NCBI RefSeq assembly: GCF_007743815.1
Contig: NZ_CP036265.1
Location: 4,409,823-4,473,822 of the forward strand
From: Alienimonas californiensis
Lineage (GTDB): Bacteria; Planctomycetota; Planctomycetia; Planctomycetales; Planctomycetaceae
Length of the DNA: 64,000 nucleotides
Direction of reading: 5' to 3'
Shown here: positions 43,181 to 51,996 of the stretch, piece after piece
Numbering within the stretch: position 1 is the first letter of the stretch
How the letters are laid out: every line of letters starts with the position of its first letter
Notes under the pieces: generated by a model
Told to the model about the DNA's origin: nothing
What the model saw: the letters and a program-made list of their open reading frames with translations, nothing else
The model's database searches: none
Position numbers and translations under genes: made by a program

Positions 43181-44168
43181 CGCGGAACGACGGACCCTCG
43201 TCGTCGGCTCCGACGAAGCGGGCGAACGAGCGGATGTGGCGTTGGCGGGTCTGTTCCCGGAGCACAGCCGCTCCGCATTGCAGAAAGCGGTGAAGGCCGG
43301 GGCGGTGACGCTGAACGGCGGGCCGGTCAAAAGCGGCCATCGGCTGCGGGAAGGGGACGTCCTCAGCGGCGCCGCCCCGGAGGCCGCCGCCCCCACGGTG
43401 CCGGCCGAAGACCTGCCGATCGACGTGCTGTTCGAGGACGAGAGGCTGATCGTCGTCAATAAGGCGGCGGGGATGATCGTGCACCCCGGCCGCGGGAACC
43501 CCACCGGCACCCTCGCCGCGGCGTTGCAGCATCGGTTTGACACCCTCTCCGACGCCGGCGGGGCGCACCGCCCCGGCATCGTGCATCGGCTGGACCGCGA
43601 CACCAGCGGGGTGCTGGTCGTGGCGAAGGACAACCCGGCCCACGCCGCCCTCAGCGATCAGTTCGCCGCCCGCACGGTGAAGAAGGAGTACGCCGCGATC
43701 GCCCGCGGCGTGCCGGGGTTCGATTCGGACTGGATCGAAACCCACGTCCGCGTGGATCCGCGAGTCCGGGAGCGGATGCAGGTCTGCGAAGCCGGCGGGA
43801 ACGCCCGGTCGGCCCGGACGTTCTACGAAGTCGCCGAACGCTTTGCGCCGAAGGGCGGCCGGGGGACCGGGCACACGCTGTTCCGCCTGTTCCCGCACAC
43901 CGGCCGCACGCACCAGTTGCGGGTGCACCTCCGGCATCTCGGGCACCCGATCGTCGCCGACAACGTCTACGGCGGCGGCAAATCGTTCACCGTGGCGGAG
44001 GCCCAGGGCGAAACCTCCCCCGGCGGCCGCACGCTGATCCGCCGGCAGGCCCTGCACGCCCGGCGATTGGAATTCGATCACCCCGCCAGCGGCGAACGGC
44101 TTTCCTTCGAGGCGCCGCTGCCGCGGGACATGACGGCGGTCCTCGACGCCCTCCGTGAGCCCCGCTAG
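43173..44168 (+). CDS. rluD: RluA/RluD-family pseudouridine synthase
   Basis: 331 residues with a GTG start inside the preceding gene. The N-terminal S4 RNA-binding domain is RADVALAGLFPEHSRSALQK, then VTLNGGPVKSGHRLREGD. The catalytic motif is HRLDRDTSGVLVVAK with the conserved Asp. FRLFPHTGRTHQLRVHLRHL and HPIVADNVYGGG are further family blocks. It isomerises uridines in 23S rRNA. RluD is the closest assignment by S4 domain and length, but RluA/RluC specificity cannot be excluded. Confidence 0.9.
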   Translation: MTDAERRTLVVGSDEAGERADVALAGLFPEHSRSALQKAVKAGAVTLNGGPVKSGHRLREGDVLSGAAPEAAAPTVPAEDLPIDVLFEDERLIVVNKAAGMIVHPGRGNPTGTLAAALQHRFDTLSDAGGAHRPGIVHRLDRDTSGVLVVAKDNPAHAALSDQFAARTVKKEYAAIARGVPGFDSDWIETHVRVDPRVRERMQVCEAGGNARSARTFYEVAERFAPKGGRGTGHTLFRLFPHTGRTHQLRVHLRHLGHPIVADNVYGGGKSFTVAEAQGETSPGGRTLIRRQALHARRLEFDHPASGERLSFEAPLPRDMTAVLDALREPR

Positions 44169-44178
44169 CCTGCCTGGC

Positions 44179-45036
44179 ATGCACCTCGCCCGCTTCCAGA
44201 CCGCCGCCGACGCCCCGCCGCAGGTCGGCCTGTCGAACGGGGAGGGCGGGATCGTCGCCCTCGGCACCGCAGGCGACGGGCTGACGCTCTCCGACCTGCT
44301 GCACGCCGACGACCCGGCCGGCCGCGTCGCCGCCTGTCCAAGCGGCGAGACCTTCGCCCTGGCGGACGTCCGTCTGCTGCCGCCGGTCGAACGGCAGGAG
44401 GTCTGGGCGGCGGGGGTGACCTACAAACGCTCGCAGGTCGCCCGGATGAGCGAATCCGAGGCCGCCGCGGATCACTACGACCGCGTCTACACCGCGGCCC
44501 GGCCGGAGATCTTTTTCAAGTCGACCGCCGGCCGCGTTGTGGCGGACGGCGAACCGATTCGGGTGCGGTCCGACAGCCGCTGGACGGTGCCGGAGCCGGA
44601 ACTAACGCTGCTCGTCGCCCCGGACGGTCGCATCGTCGGGTACGCGGTCGGCGACGACGTTTCCGCACGGGACATTGAGGGCGAGAACCCGCTCTATCTG
44701 CCGCAGGCGAAGACCTACGACGGCTCCTGCGCCCTCGGTTCCACCGTGCTGCTGGCCGAGGGGCCGCTGGATCTGCCGGCAACGACGATTACGCTGACGA
44801 TCGAACGCGACGGAGCGACGGCCTATGAGGACCGCACCGACCTGTCCCAGATGAAGCGGTCGCTGGAGGAACTCGTCGCCTGGCTGACGAAGGAGTACTC
44901 GATCCCCGACGGCGCCGCCCTGATGACCGGCACCGGGCTGGTGCCGCCGGACCAGTTCACCCTGGAGCAGGGGGACGTCGTCACGATCAAGATCGCCGGC
45001 GTCGGCACCCTGCGGAACCCGGTCACGCGGGGCTGA
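44179..45036 (+). CDS. fumarylacetoacetate hydrolase family protein
   Basis: 285 residues from ATG 44179, 10 nt after the synthase stop; a GTG at 44155 would overlap it. The FAH fold is seen in VWAAGVTYKRSQVARMSESE, IFFKSTAGRVV, WTVPEPELTLLVAPDG with the metal-binding Glu pair, and SARDIEGENPLYLPQAKTYD. The region LMTGTGLVPPDQFTLEQGD also matches. Members hydrolyse or decarboxylate 2-oxo acids in aromatic or sugar catabolism; this subtype is often near sugar-acid genes, but none are here. Confidence 0.85.
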   Translation: MHLARFQTAADAPPQVGLSNGEGGIVALGTAGDGLTLSDLLHADDPAGRVAACPSGETFALADVRLLPPVERQEVWAAGVTYKRSQVARMSESEAAADHYDRVYTAARPEIFFKSTAGRVVADGEPIRVRSDSRWTVPEPELTLLVAPDGRIVGYAVGDDVSARDIEGENPLYLPQAKTYDGSCALGSTVLLAEGPLDLPATTITLTIERDGATAYEDRTDLSQMKRSLEELVAWLTKEYSIPDGAALMTGTGLVPPDQFTLEQGDVVTIKIAGVGTLRNPVTRG

Positions 45037-45057
45037 GGGCGTCCCGCGGGGCGGGCC

Positions 45058-45939
45058 TCACTGCTGCTGGCTTTGCGAGGGCTGGTAGGAATAGCTGTGG
45101 CCCTCGGTCATGACCACGTCGAGGTCGAAGTCGATGGTGGTCTCGGCCTGCCCGCTGTAGCCGCCGGAGATGGGCATGCAGAACTGGGGGTCCGCGGAGG
45201 CCGTCACGGTCACGTGCCGATCCGCGACGGCGAGGCCGCGGGTCGGGTCGAACGCCCGCCAGCCGCCGCCGGGCAGGAAGACCTCGGCCCAGGCGTGCAG
45301 TTCCGGTTCGCTGCCGCCCTCCGGCGGGCTCGTGTAGCCGCTGACGAACCGACAGGCGAGGTCCTGCGTCCGACAGGCGTCCATGAACAGCACCGCGAGG
45401 TCGCGGCAGGCGCCGCCGCCTTCCCACACCTCCGCGGGGGTGAACGGCTCCCCGGTCTCCCGATAGCGGACCGGGCAGCGACGGTGGATCTCGTCGTTGA
45501 GCGCGGTGAGGAACTTCATCGGCTCCGGGTTCTGCTCCGCCAACTTCGCGGCCATCTTTGCGACGGGGTCGCCGGCCGGGATCTTGCCGGGCACGCGAGC
45601 CATCGAGGGGATGAGCAGGGGGCCGAAGTCCCCGTAATCGATTGGCAGGTGAGTGGATTGGATGAGGAAGTCGAACGGATTCTCCCGCACGATCTCCACC
45701 GTCAGCAGTGCGGTGATCGTCAGACGGTCCGTCTCTCCGGCGAACCAGACGACCTCCGTCGCGTTGCCCTCGGCGTCGAGGTCCTCGGTCCGGCCGACCG
45801 GCTGGGGGTCGATCGAGAGGGTGTGGGCGACGCACCGCTGGCCGGCGCCGTCGCGGGGGCGGAACCGCAACGTCTGCGGGCCGAGGGCGACCGGACTGCT
45901 GTAGCGGTACCGGGTGGAATGCCGAACGTTGAAACGCAC
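45058..45939 (-). CDS. transglutaminase-like cysteine protease of the Anbu cluster
   Basis: 293 residues. It starts MRFNVRHSTRYRYSSPVALG, the usual beginning of the bacterial transglutaminase-like N domain. The catalytic triad is Cys in GGGACRDLAVLFM, His in LHAWAEVFLPGGGW, and Asp in RAFDPTRG. The C-terminal tail is Gln/Ser-rich. It is the last gene of a four-gene cluster (ATP-grasp, alpha-E, Anbu, this gene) that recurs in many bacteria. The cluster is proposed to make and remove a peptide tag; which step this enzyme performs is not established. Confidence 0.88.
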   Translation of the reverse strand: MRFNVRHSTRYRYSSPVALGPQTLRFRPRDGAGQRCVAHTLSIDPQPVGRTEDLDAEGNATEVVWFAGETDRLTITALLTVEIVRENPFDFLIQSTHLPIDYGDFGPLLIPSMARVPGKIPAGDPVAKMAAKLAEQNPEPMKFLTALNDEIHRRCPVRYRETGEPFTPAEVWEGGGACRDLAVLFMDACRTQDLACRFVSGYTSPPEGGSEPELHAWAEVFLPGGGWRAFDPTRGLAVADRHVTVTASADPQFCMPISGGYSGQAETTIDFDLDVVMTEGHSYSYQPSQSQQQ

Positions 45940-46055
45940 CGAGAGCTTTCAGGACAGATGGGCCGGGACGAGCGCGTCCTCCGGCCGTACGAGAGGCAGG
46001 CCCGCATTCTATCCGTCGCGGTGGACGCGAACCCGGATAAACCCGGGCGGCGCCG

Positions 46056-46886
46056 TCAGGTGCCGTACCGATCCGGCCGGTGGGCTTCGAACACGTCGCC
46101 CCACTCGGCGGGCACCAGTTCTCGCAGCGGCTCCAGCCACGTGCTGGGGATCTGGCGGATGCTGCTCCGCAGGCGGTCCTGCCACCAGTCCGTGATTTCG
46201 GACAACTCCGCCTGGGTGAACCGCCGTTCGATCGTGCGGAATCCGTCACGTTTGTAGAGCACGATGTCGATCGGCGGCCCGACGTCCGCGGCGCTGATGC
46301 GGGTCGAATCGAAGGCCAGACAGCCGACCTTCAGCGCGAACCGCATCGGGTCCTCGTACTTCAGGGTGCGGTCCAGCACCGGCTTGCCGTACCCGCCGGC
46401 GCCGATGATCTGATAGGGCGTGTCCCGCTCCACCCCGACCCAGTTCCCCTCGGGATAGACGAGGAACAGGCGGTGCTGATCGTCGCCGTGCATCTGCCCG
46501 CCGACGAGGGCGTGGATGTTGAGGTCCAGCCCGGAGTTTCTCAAAGCCTCGCCGTCCTCCTTCGCCACCTTGCGGATCTGGGCGGCGAGCAGGTTCGCCA
46601 CTTCGAACAGCCGGTTCTCCACGGTGCGGCCGGGGCGGGCGATCTCGTCCTCGAAGTAGGTGAGGGCTTTGTCCCGGGCGCTGCGGAGACCGCTGGTCAT
46701 CACGAAGCAGGAGCCCGCCGGCCGACCGCGACCGTGCGACTGAAAGCCCGGGGCGTCCTCAGCGAGGGGCGGAAAGTCGTAGACGGAGACCTTCTTGGCG
46801 GCGATGACTTCGCTGCCGGTCGTCACGCGGGTGTCGGAGAGGCCGACGATGCCGTCCTCAACCTTCATCGCGAGACAAAACGTCAT
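46056..46886 (-). CDS. Anbu proteasome-like peptidase
   Basis: 276 residues of the Ntn-hydrolase (HslV/proteasome beta) superfamily, Anbu type. It starts MTFCLAMKVEDGIVGLSDTR with Thr2 as the likely N-terminal nucleophile after Met removal. GLDLNIHALVGGQ, HRLFLVYPEGNWVGV, YQIIGAGGYGKPVLDRTL and SCLAF-type segments follow the family order. It probably forms a ring or helical oligomer in the cytoplasm. No regulatory AAA ATPase is adjacent. Position between alpha-E and transglutaminase genes is the classic Anbu context. Confidence 0.9.
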   Translation of the reverse strand: MTFCLAMKVEDGIVGLSDTRVTTGSEVIAAKKVSVYDFPPLAEDAPGFQSHGRGRPAGSCFVMTSGLRSARDKALTYFEDEIARPGRTVENRLFEVANLLAAQIRKVAKEDGEALRNSGLDLNIHALVGGQMHGDDQHRLFLVYPEGNWVGVERDTPYQIIGAGGYGKPVLDRTLKYEDPMRFALKVGCLAFDSTRISAADVGPPIDIVLYKRDGFRTIERRFTQAELSEITDWWQDRLRSSIRQIPSTWLEPLRELVPAEWGDVFEAHRPDRYGT

Positions 46887-46992
46887 GGGCGGGGCTTCGG
46901 CAGGCGACGGCGAACCGTCGGCGTAGAAATCGTGGGGAGGGAATCGCCGGCGAGAGTATCGTCCCGCGGTCGGGGTTCAGTGTACCGCGGGC

Positions 46993-47958
46993 TCAGCCCG
47001 GTTGCGGAGCGAAGAAGGTGTCGTAGACCGCCTTACCCGTTTGATTGAGCTGCCGCTGCGTCGAGTCAAGGAATTCGTGCATGCCGCCGGCGACGATCTC
47101 GTCGGCCCGCGTGAAGGCCAGCCGGGCGTGGAGCTTGCCGAGGTGCTGCTCCGCCGGGCTCGCAAAAGTGCCCGACGGCGTGCCGGTGATCGCGTGCAGG
47201 GCGCCGTCCGCCTGCGCCAGGCAGAACAGCACGCTGCGGGGGAACTGCAAGTCGAGCACCAGAAAGTCGACCACGTCCCGCGGCGTGATCCGCCCGTGCT
47301 TCTGGCGGTACATCTGGAGGGCCCCGGCGCTGCGGAGCAGGGCGGCCCACTGGAGCGAATCGAACGGCGTGCCCACGTCCTCCGGTTCGGGGAGGAGCAG
47401 GTAGTACTTCACGTCGAGGATGCGGGTCGTCTTGTCCGCCCGCTCGATGCAGCGGCCGAGCCGGCAGAACTGCCAGGCCTCGCCGTGCGTCATCGTGGCG
47501 TCGGTGACGCCGAGGAACTGCTGGCCGGCTTGGCGGACCTTCTCGAAGAACTCGTGCGGTTCGGCGACCGGCCCCTCGCCTTTGCGGGCGTCGCAGGCTT
47601 CAGAGACCATCAGGTGGAACTGGTTCAGGTGCTCCCACATCTCCTCGGAGATGCACTCCCGCACGGTGCGGGCGTTTTCGCGGGCCGTCGCCAGACAGCT
47701 CCGCACGCTGTTGGGGTTCTCGGCGTCCAGGGCGAGGAAACGGATGACGTTCCGCCGAGTCGCCTCGCCGTACCGCTTGGAGAAGGCGGCGTCGTCCCCG
47801 CTGGTGACGACCAGCGGGTGCCACTGCTCCCCCTCGCCGCCGCGGTCCGGCAGGTCGAGGGAGAGGTTCAGGTTCACGCCGATGAACCGCGCGACGTTCT
47901 CCGCCCGTTCCACGAGGCGGCTCATCCAGTAAACCGATTCGGCGACGCGAGACAGCAT
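46993..47958 (-). CDS. alpha-E domain protein (DUF403)
   Basis: 321 residues from ATG 47958, chosen because family members begin MLSRVAESVYWMSRLVERAE and a C-rich leader precedes it. A GTG at 48033 overlaps the upstream stop but would add low-complexity Pro/Arg sequence. The protein is all-helical with FHLMVSEACDARKGE, WQFCRLGRCIERADKTTRIL and SVLFCLAQADGALHAITG. Alpha-E proteins always accompany the circularly permuted ATP-grasp enzymes; a role as a partner in peptide ligation is predicted, not proven. Confidence 0.9.
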   Translation of the reverse strand: MLSRVAESVYWMSRLVERAENVARFIGVNLNLSLDLPDRGGEGEQWHPLVVTSGDDAAFSKRYGEATRRNVIRFLALDAENPNSVRSCLATARENARTVRECISEEMWEHLNQFHLMVSEACDARKGEGPVAEPHEFFEKVRQAGQQFLGVTDATMTHGEAWQFCRLGRCIERADKTTRILDVKYYLLLPEPEDVGTPFDSLQWAALLRSAGALQMYRQKHGRITPRDVVDFLVLDLQFPRSVLFCLAQADGALHAITGTPSGTFASPAEQHLGKLHARLAFTRADEIVAGGMHEFLDSTQRQLNQTGKAVYDTFFAPQPG

Positions 47959-48029
47959 GGAACTAAGTGAGGGGGAGGGGGGATGCGGGAGGAGAGGACG
48001 ACGAACGGGGGCGGGCGAGGGACGCCTCC

Positions 48030-49571
48030 TCACTCCTCGCCCTCACCTTTCGCCCTCCCTTCGCCGGACAGGACCCAGGTGTCCTTGCTGCCGCCGCCCT
48101 GACTGCTGTTCACGACCAGCGAGCCGGGCGTGAGCGCCACCCGGGTCAGGCCGCCCGGCAGCACGTAGGTCTCCGGGCCGCGGATGATGAACGGCCGCAG
48201 ATCGACGTGCCGGCCGGCGAGGTTCAGGGACCCGTCCGGCGCCGGATCGCAGAGCACCGGCACGCGGGACAACGCCAGCGTCGGCTGGGCGATGTAGTCG
48301 CGGGGGTCGTCCTTGATGCGGGCGGCGAACTCCTCCCGCTCCGCGGCGCTGCTGGCCGGGCCGATCAGCATGCCGGACCCGCCGCTCTCGTTCGCCGGCT
48401 TGACGACCATCGTTTCGAGGTTCGCCAGCACGTGCTTCAAGCTGTCCGGGTCGCCGCAGCGGAACGTGGGCACGTTCGGCAGGATCGGGTCCTCGTTCAG
48501 GTAGTACCGGATCATGTCCGGCACGTAGGTGTAGATCACCTTGTCGTCGGCCACGCCGGTGCCGGGGGCGTTGGCGAGGGCGACGCGACCGCTACGGTAG
48601 GCCTCCATCAGACCCGGCACGCCCAGCAGGCTGTCCTTGCGGAAGGCGGCGGGGTCGAGGAACTCGTCGTCGATCCGGCGGTACAGCACGTCGACCCGCC
48701 GCGGGCCGCGGGTGGTGCGCATTTGCACGAACCCGTCCCGCACCACGAGGTCCCGGCCCTCGACCAGCGGGATGCCCATCTGCTGAGCGAGGAAGCTGTG
48801 CTCGAAGTAGGCGCTGTTGTAAATGCCGGGGGTGAGCACCGCCGCGACGGGGTCCTCGACCCGTCCGCCGCACAGCCAGTGCAGGCACTCCAGCAGGCGC
48901 CAGGGGTAGTCGTCCACCGGGCGGATGTCGTTATCAGTGAACAGCCCGGGGAAGGTCTGTTTCGTCAGCCGGCGGTTCTGGAGGACGTAGGAGACGCCGC
49001 TGGGCACCCGCAGATTGTCTTCGAGAACGTACAGGGTGCCGTCACTGTCGCGGACCAGATCCGTCCCGGTGATATGGCACCAGACGCCCCGCGGGGGTTT
49101 GAGGCCCATGCAGGCCTTCTTCAGCCCCTCGCCGCTCTCCACCGCCGACCGCGGCACGACGCCGTCGTTGAGGATCTTCTGATCGCCGTACACGTCGCCG
49201 ATGAAGCGGTCCAGCGCGACGATGCGCTGCTTCAAGCCGCGTTCGACGGTCCGCCACTCCTCCGCGGTGATGACCCGCGGGAGGATGTCGAACGGGATGA
49301 TCCGTTCTTTCCCGCGGGCGTCGCCGTAGACGCTGAACGTGATGCCCAGCCGCCGCATGGCGGTCTCGGCGGCGGCCTGCCGCCGGGCGAGGTCGCCGGG
49401 GGCCAGCTCCGCGATCCGTCGGCAGAGGCGATCGCTGGCCGGGCGGGGGGTCAGGTCCTCGGCGACCGTTTCGTCGAAGAACCCGCCGAGATCGTAATCG
49501 CGAAAGAGCTCCGCCGGGTTCGGCGCAGGCGAACCCGTGGACTGTGATTGGGCTTGAAACATTGGGAGCAT
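48030..49571 (-). CDS. circularly permuted type 2 ATP-grasp protein
   Basis: 513 residues. It has the order found in circularly permuted ATP-grasp (DUF404/DUF407) proteins: FDILPRVITAEEWRTVERGL, RFIGDVYGDQKILNDGVVP, VLEDNLRVPSGVSYVLQNR, GIYNSAYFEHSFLAQQMGIP, and TMVVKPANESGGSGMLIGPA. Such enzymes are predicted ATP-dependent amide ligases acting on a peptide or amino acid. It is the first gene of the Anbu cluster, followed by alpha-E, Anbu and transglutaminase-like genes on the minus strand. Confidence 0.92.
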   Translation of the reverse strand: MLPMFQAQSQSTGSPAPNPAELFRDYDLGGFFDETVAEDLTPRPASDRLCRRIAELAPGDLARRQAAAETAMRRLGITFSVYGDARGKERIIPFDILPRVITAEEWRTVERGLKQRIVALDRFIGDVYGDQKILNDGVVPRSAVESGEGLKKACMGLKPPRGVWCHITGTDLVRDSDGTLYVLEDNLRVPSGVSYVLQNRRLTKQTFPGLFTDNDIRPVDDYPWRLLECLHWLCGGRVEDPVAAVLTPGIYNSAYFEHSFLAQQMGIPLVEGRDLVVRDGFVQMRTTRGPRRVDVLYRRIDDEFLDPAAFRKDSLLGVPGLMEAYRSGRVALANAPGTGVADDKVIYTYVPDMIRYYLNEDPILPNVPTFRCGDPDSLKHVLANLETMVVKPANESGGSGMLIGPASSAAEREEFAARIKDDPRDYIAQPTLALSRVPVLCDPAPDGSLNLAGRHVDLRPFIIRGPETYVLPGGLTRVALTPGSLVVNSSQGGGSKDTWVLSGEGRAKGEGEE

Positions 49572-49685
49572 GGCAGTTCCGACGCGGGGTGAGCGGCCCC
49601 GGCGTGTCGGCCGGACGGGCCTCCAGCATAGCGAACCTCTGGGGGTTCACCCAAACTGCCCGGCTCTCTCCTGCCAGTTCGTGCC

Positions 49686-50528
49686 ATGCAATCCGCCGCC
49701 CCCGTCACATTCGACGCCATCCCGGACGTCTCCGGCGAGAATCGCGATCTCCGCTTCCGCCCGGGCGACCCGACGACCGCCACGGCGCTGTCGCCGGAGC
49801 AGGTGGCGGCGTTCAACGACCGCGGCCACGTCGCCCCGCTGCCGGCGTTCGAACCGGCGGAGGCGGATCGGATCCGGGCCTACTTCGACGGCCTGCTCGC
49901 CCAGGCGTTGGCCGCGGGAAAGGACAGCTATTCGCTCTCCACGGCCCACCTTTCTCACGGCGGCGTCTACGACCTGCTGACGCACCCCACGCTGGTCGCC
50001 TACGCGGCGGACCTGCTTGGAGAGCACGTCGTGGGCTGGGGTTCGCACTTCTTCTGCAAGATGCCGGGCGACGGCACGGCGGTCGGCTGGCACCAGGACG
50101 CCAGCTTCTGGCCGCTCTCCCCCAGTCATGCGGTCACCGTCTGGCTGGCGATCGACGACGCGGACGAGGGCAACGGCTGCATGCGGTTCCTCGCCGGCTC
50201 GCATCACAGCGGGCACCTCACCTACCGGGAAAGCACCCCGGAGGATCACTCCGCCCTCAATCAGGTCGTCCCTAATGCGGAGCAGTACGGCACGGAGGTT
50301 CTGGACGAACTGCGAGCCGGCACGTGCAGCGTGCACAGCGATCTGCTGCTGCACGGCAGCGAGGCGAACCCCGGTCCCCGCCGCCGCTGCGGACTGACGC
50401 TGCGGTACTGCTCCGCCGGCGTGCGGGCCGGACAGGGCTGGAACGCCAAGGGCGTGGTGGTGCGAGGCGAAGACCCCTCCGGCCACTGGGCGAATCCGCC
50501 GCGGCCGGCGGGGCCCGGGTGGGGGTGA
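49686..50528 (+). CDS. phytanoyl-CoA dioxygenase family protein
   Basis: 280 residues, Fe(II)/2-oxoglutarate-dependent oxygenase of the PhyH family. The HxD iron ligands are His136 and Asp138 in GWHQDASFW; the distal His is His223 in LLLHGSEANPG, with an Arg about ten residues later for 2-oxoglutarate. FLAGSHHSGHLTYRE and SDLLLHGS are typical of the bacterial branch. The substrate is unknown. It is divergent from the ATP-grasp gene and convergent with the CYP152-type P450, with only 25 bp between the stops. Confidence 0.85.
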   Translation: MQSAAPVTFDAIPDVSGENRDLRFRPGDPTTATALSPEQVAAFNDRGHVAPLPAFEPAEADRIRAYFDGLLAQALAAGKDSYSLSTAHLSHGGVYDLLTHPTLVAYAADLLGEHVVGWGSHFFCKMPGDGTAVGWHQDASFWPLSPSHAVTVWLAIDDADEGNGCMRFLAGSHHSGHLTYRESTPEDHSALNQVVPNAEQYGTEVLDELRAGTCSVHSDLLLHGSEANPGPRRRCGLTLRYCSAGVRAGQGWNAKGVVVRGEDPSGHWANPPRPAGPGWG

Positions 50529-50553
50529 GGAGGACCGCCGCCGGGGCGGTGGC

Positions 50554-51807
50554 TCAGCCGACGACCTGCACGTTGGAGATGCGGAATCGGCTGGCTGGCT
50601 CGGCGGGGATGCGGGAGAGATCGACCGACAGATCCTGCGGCGGCACTTCGTACCGCACGGCGTCGAGCAGCAGGCCGAGCGACGATCGCAGCAGGGCCAG
50701 CGTCGCGTCTTCCCCGGGACAACGGTGTCCCTCCCGCTGCGGCCCGCCGCCCTGCGGCACCAGCGCGTGGGGGCAGGCCCCGCCGCCGGCGAAGCGATCC
50801 GGCCGAAATGTTTCGGGATTGCCCCAGGCGTCGGCGTCGTGGTTCGTGCCGTACAGGTCGAGCAGGACCCATTCGTCGTGTTCAAAGCGCCGCCCGCGCC
50901 ACTCGAACGGCTCCCGCACCCGGCCCCCCACCGCTGGAAAGAAGGGGTAGAACCGGCGGACCTCTTGGGCGAACGCCTGTTTCGCCCGGTCGTTTGCGCC
51001 TCCGTTCGTCAGCGATTCCCGGCTGTCCGGATGTTCGTGCAGGGCGAGGGCGGCGAAGGTGATGAACCGGGCGACCGCCACGACCGGACGGGTCAGGTTG
51101 AGTAGTTCGACAGCGGCGACCGCTTCGTCCAGCGGCTCTCCGTTGGCGTCCCGGTAAGCCGCGAGCCGGGTGAGGGGGGAGTCTGCCGACCGGTTCGTCT
51201 CGGCCCGAGCCGCCCGGATGCGGTCCCGCGCCCAACGCTCAGTCCGCTGACGCAACCACTGGCCCCGCCAGTGCCGCGGGCCGACAGCGCCGGCCCCGTC
51301 GATCATCGCGGCGAACTCGCGCGTCCGCTCCTCCGCCGCCTCGCCCGTCACCGGGGCGCCGACCCACGCGCAGCCGGCCCGCGTCAGGATTCCCTGCAGT
51401 TCGCCCAGCAGTTCGACCTCGCCATCCGTGGCCCATCGCTCCGCGGCGGCCCGAAACTCCCGCTCGAACCGACCGACCAGATTGTGCACGGACTCCGCGG
51501 ACAGGATCTCGAGGAACAAGCCCTTCCGACGGCGGTGAGCATCCCCGTCGAGCGTCTGCACGCTGCCGCGGTCCTGGAGCAGGGTGAGCGCCGTCGCCGG
51601 CACTGCCCCCTGTCGGGTGAAGCGGCCGGGGGTGTAGAACATCTCCGCCGCCTCCCGCCCTCGCACGCAGATTGCCGGGCTCAGCATCAGCCGGCAGCGG
51701 AATGCGTCCGTGTTCAGCCGCCGGCAGCGGTTCGAGATGAACTCGTATCCCTCCCTCAGTAGACCGAGGGAGCTGTCCGGAGCGGAGACGCGACGAAAGG
51801 AGGACAT
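50554..51807 (-). CDS. CYP152-type cytochrome P450 (fatty acid peroxygenase)
   Basis: 417 residues. The heme ligand Cys363 lies in QREGHRCPGEDATL. The helix-I region has TRPVVAVARFITFAALALHE with the Arg240-Pro241 pair that, in this family, holds the fatty-acid carboxylate and replaces the usual acid-alcohol pair. EVRRFYPFFPAVGGRVR is the ExxR region. The residue aligned with Q85 of P450BSbeta and H85 of OleT is Gln84 (SVQTLDGDAH), suggesting hydroxylation rather than decarboxylation. Members use H2O2 without a redox partner, consistent with no ferredoxin gene nearby. Confidence 0.88.
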   Translation of the reverse strand: MSSFRRVSAPDSSLGLLREGYEFISNRCRRLNTDAFRCRLMLSPAICVRGREAAEMFYTPGRFTRQGAVPATALTLLQDRGSVQTLDGDAHRRRKGLFLEILSAESVHNLVGRFEREFRAAAERWATDGEVELLGELQGILTRAGCAWVGAPVTGEAAEERTREFAAMIDGAGAVGPRHWRGQWLRQRTERWARDRIRAARAETNRSADSPLTRLAAYRDANGEPLDEAVAAVELLNLTRPVVAVARFITFAALALHEHPDSRESLTNGGANDRAKQAFAQEVRRFYPFFPAVGGRVREPFEWRGRRFEHDEWVLLDLYGTNHDADAWGNPETFRPDRFAGGGACPHALVPQGGGPQREGHRCPGEDATLALLRSSLGLLLDAVRYEVPPQDLSVDLSRIPAEPASRFRISNVQVVG

Positions 51808-51996
51808 TCCAGGAGCCTGCGGGACGGCGGGCGGCCAACCTCCAAGCTAGCCGGCGGCCGGCGTCGTCGACCCCCGGAGTCCCCCCCGCGTCGGGCGGCG
51901 CTCGCCCTGAGATCCGCCGGAGGGCGCCGCAGAGGCCCGCCGCCGCCGCGTTCCGCTTAGAATGCCGCGTCCGCCCTTCGCCCCAGCGGCTCGTCC

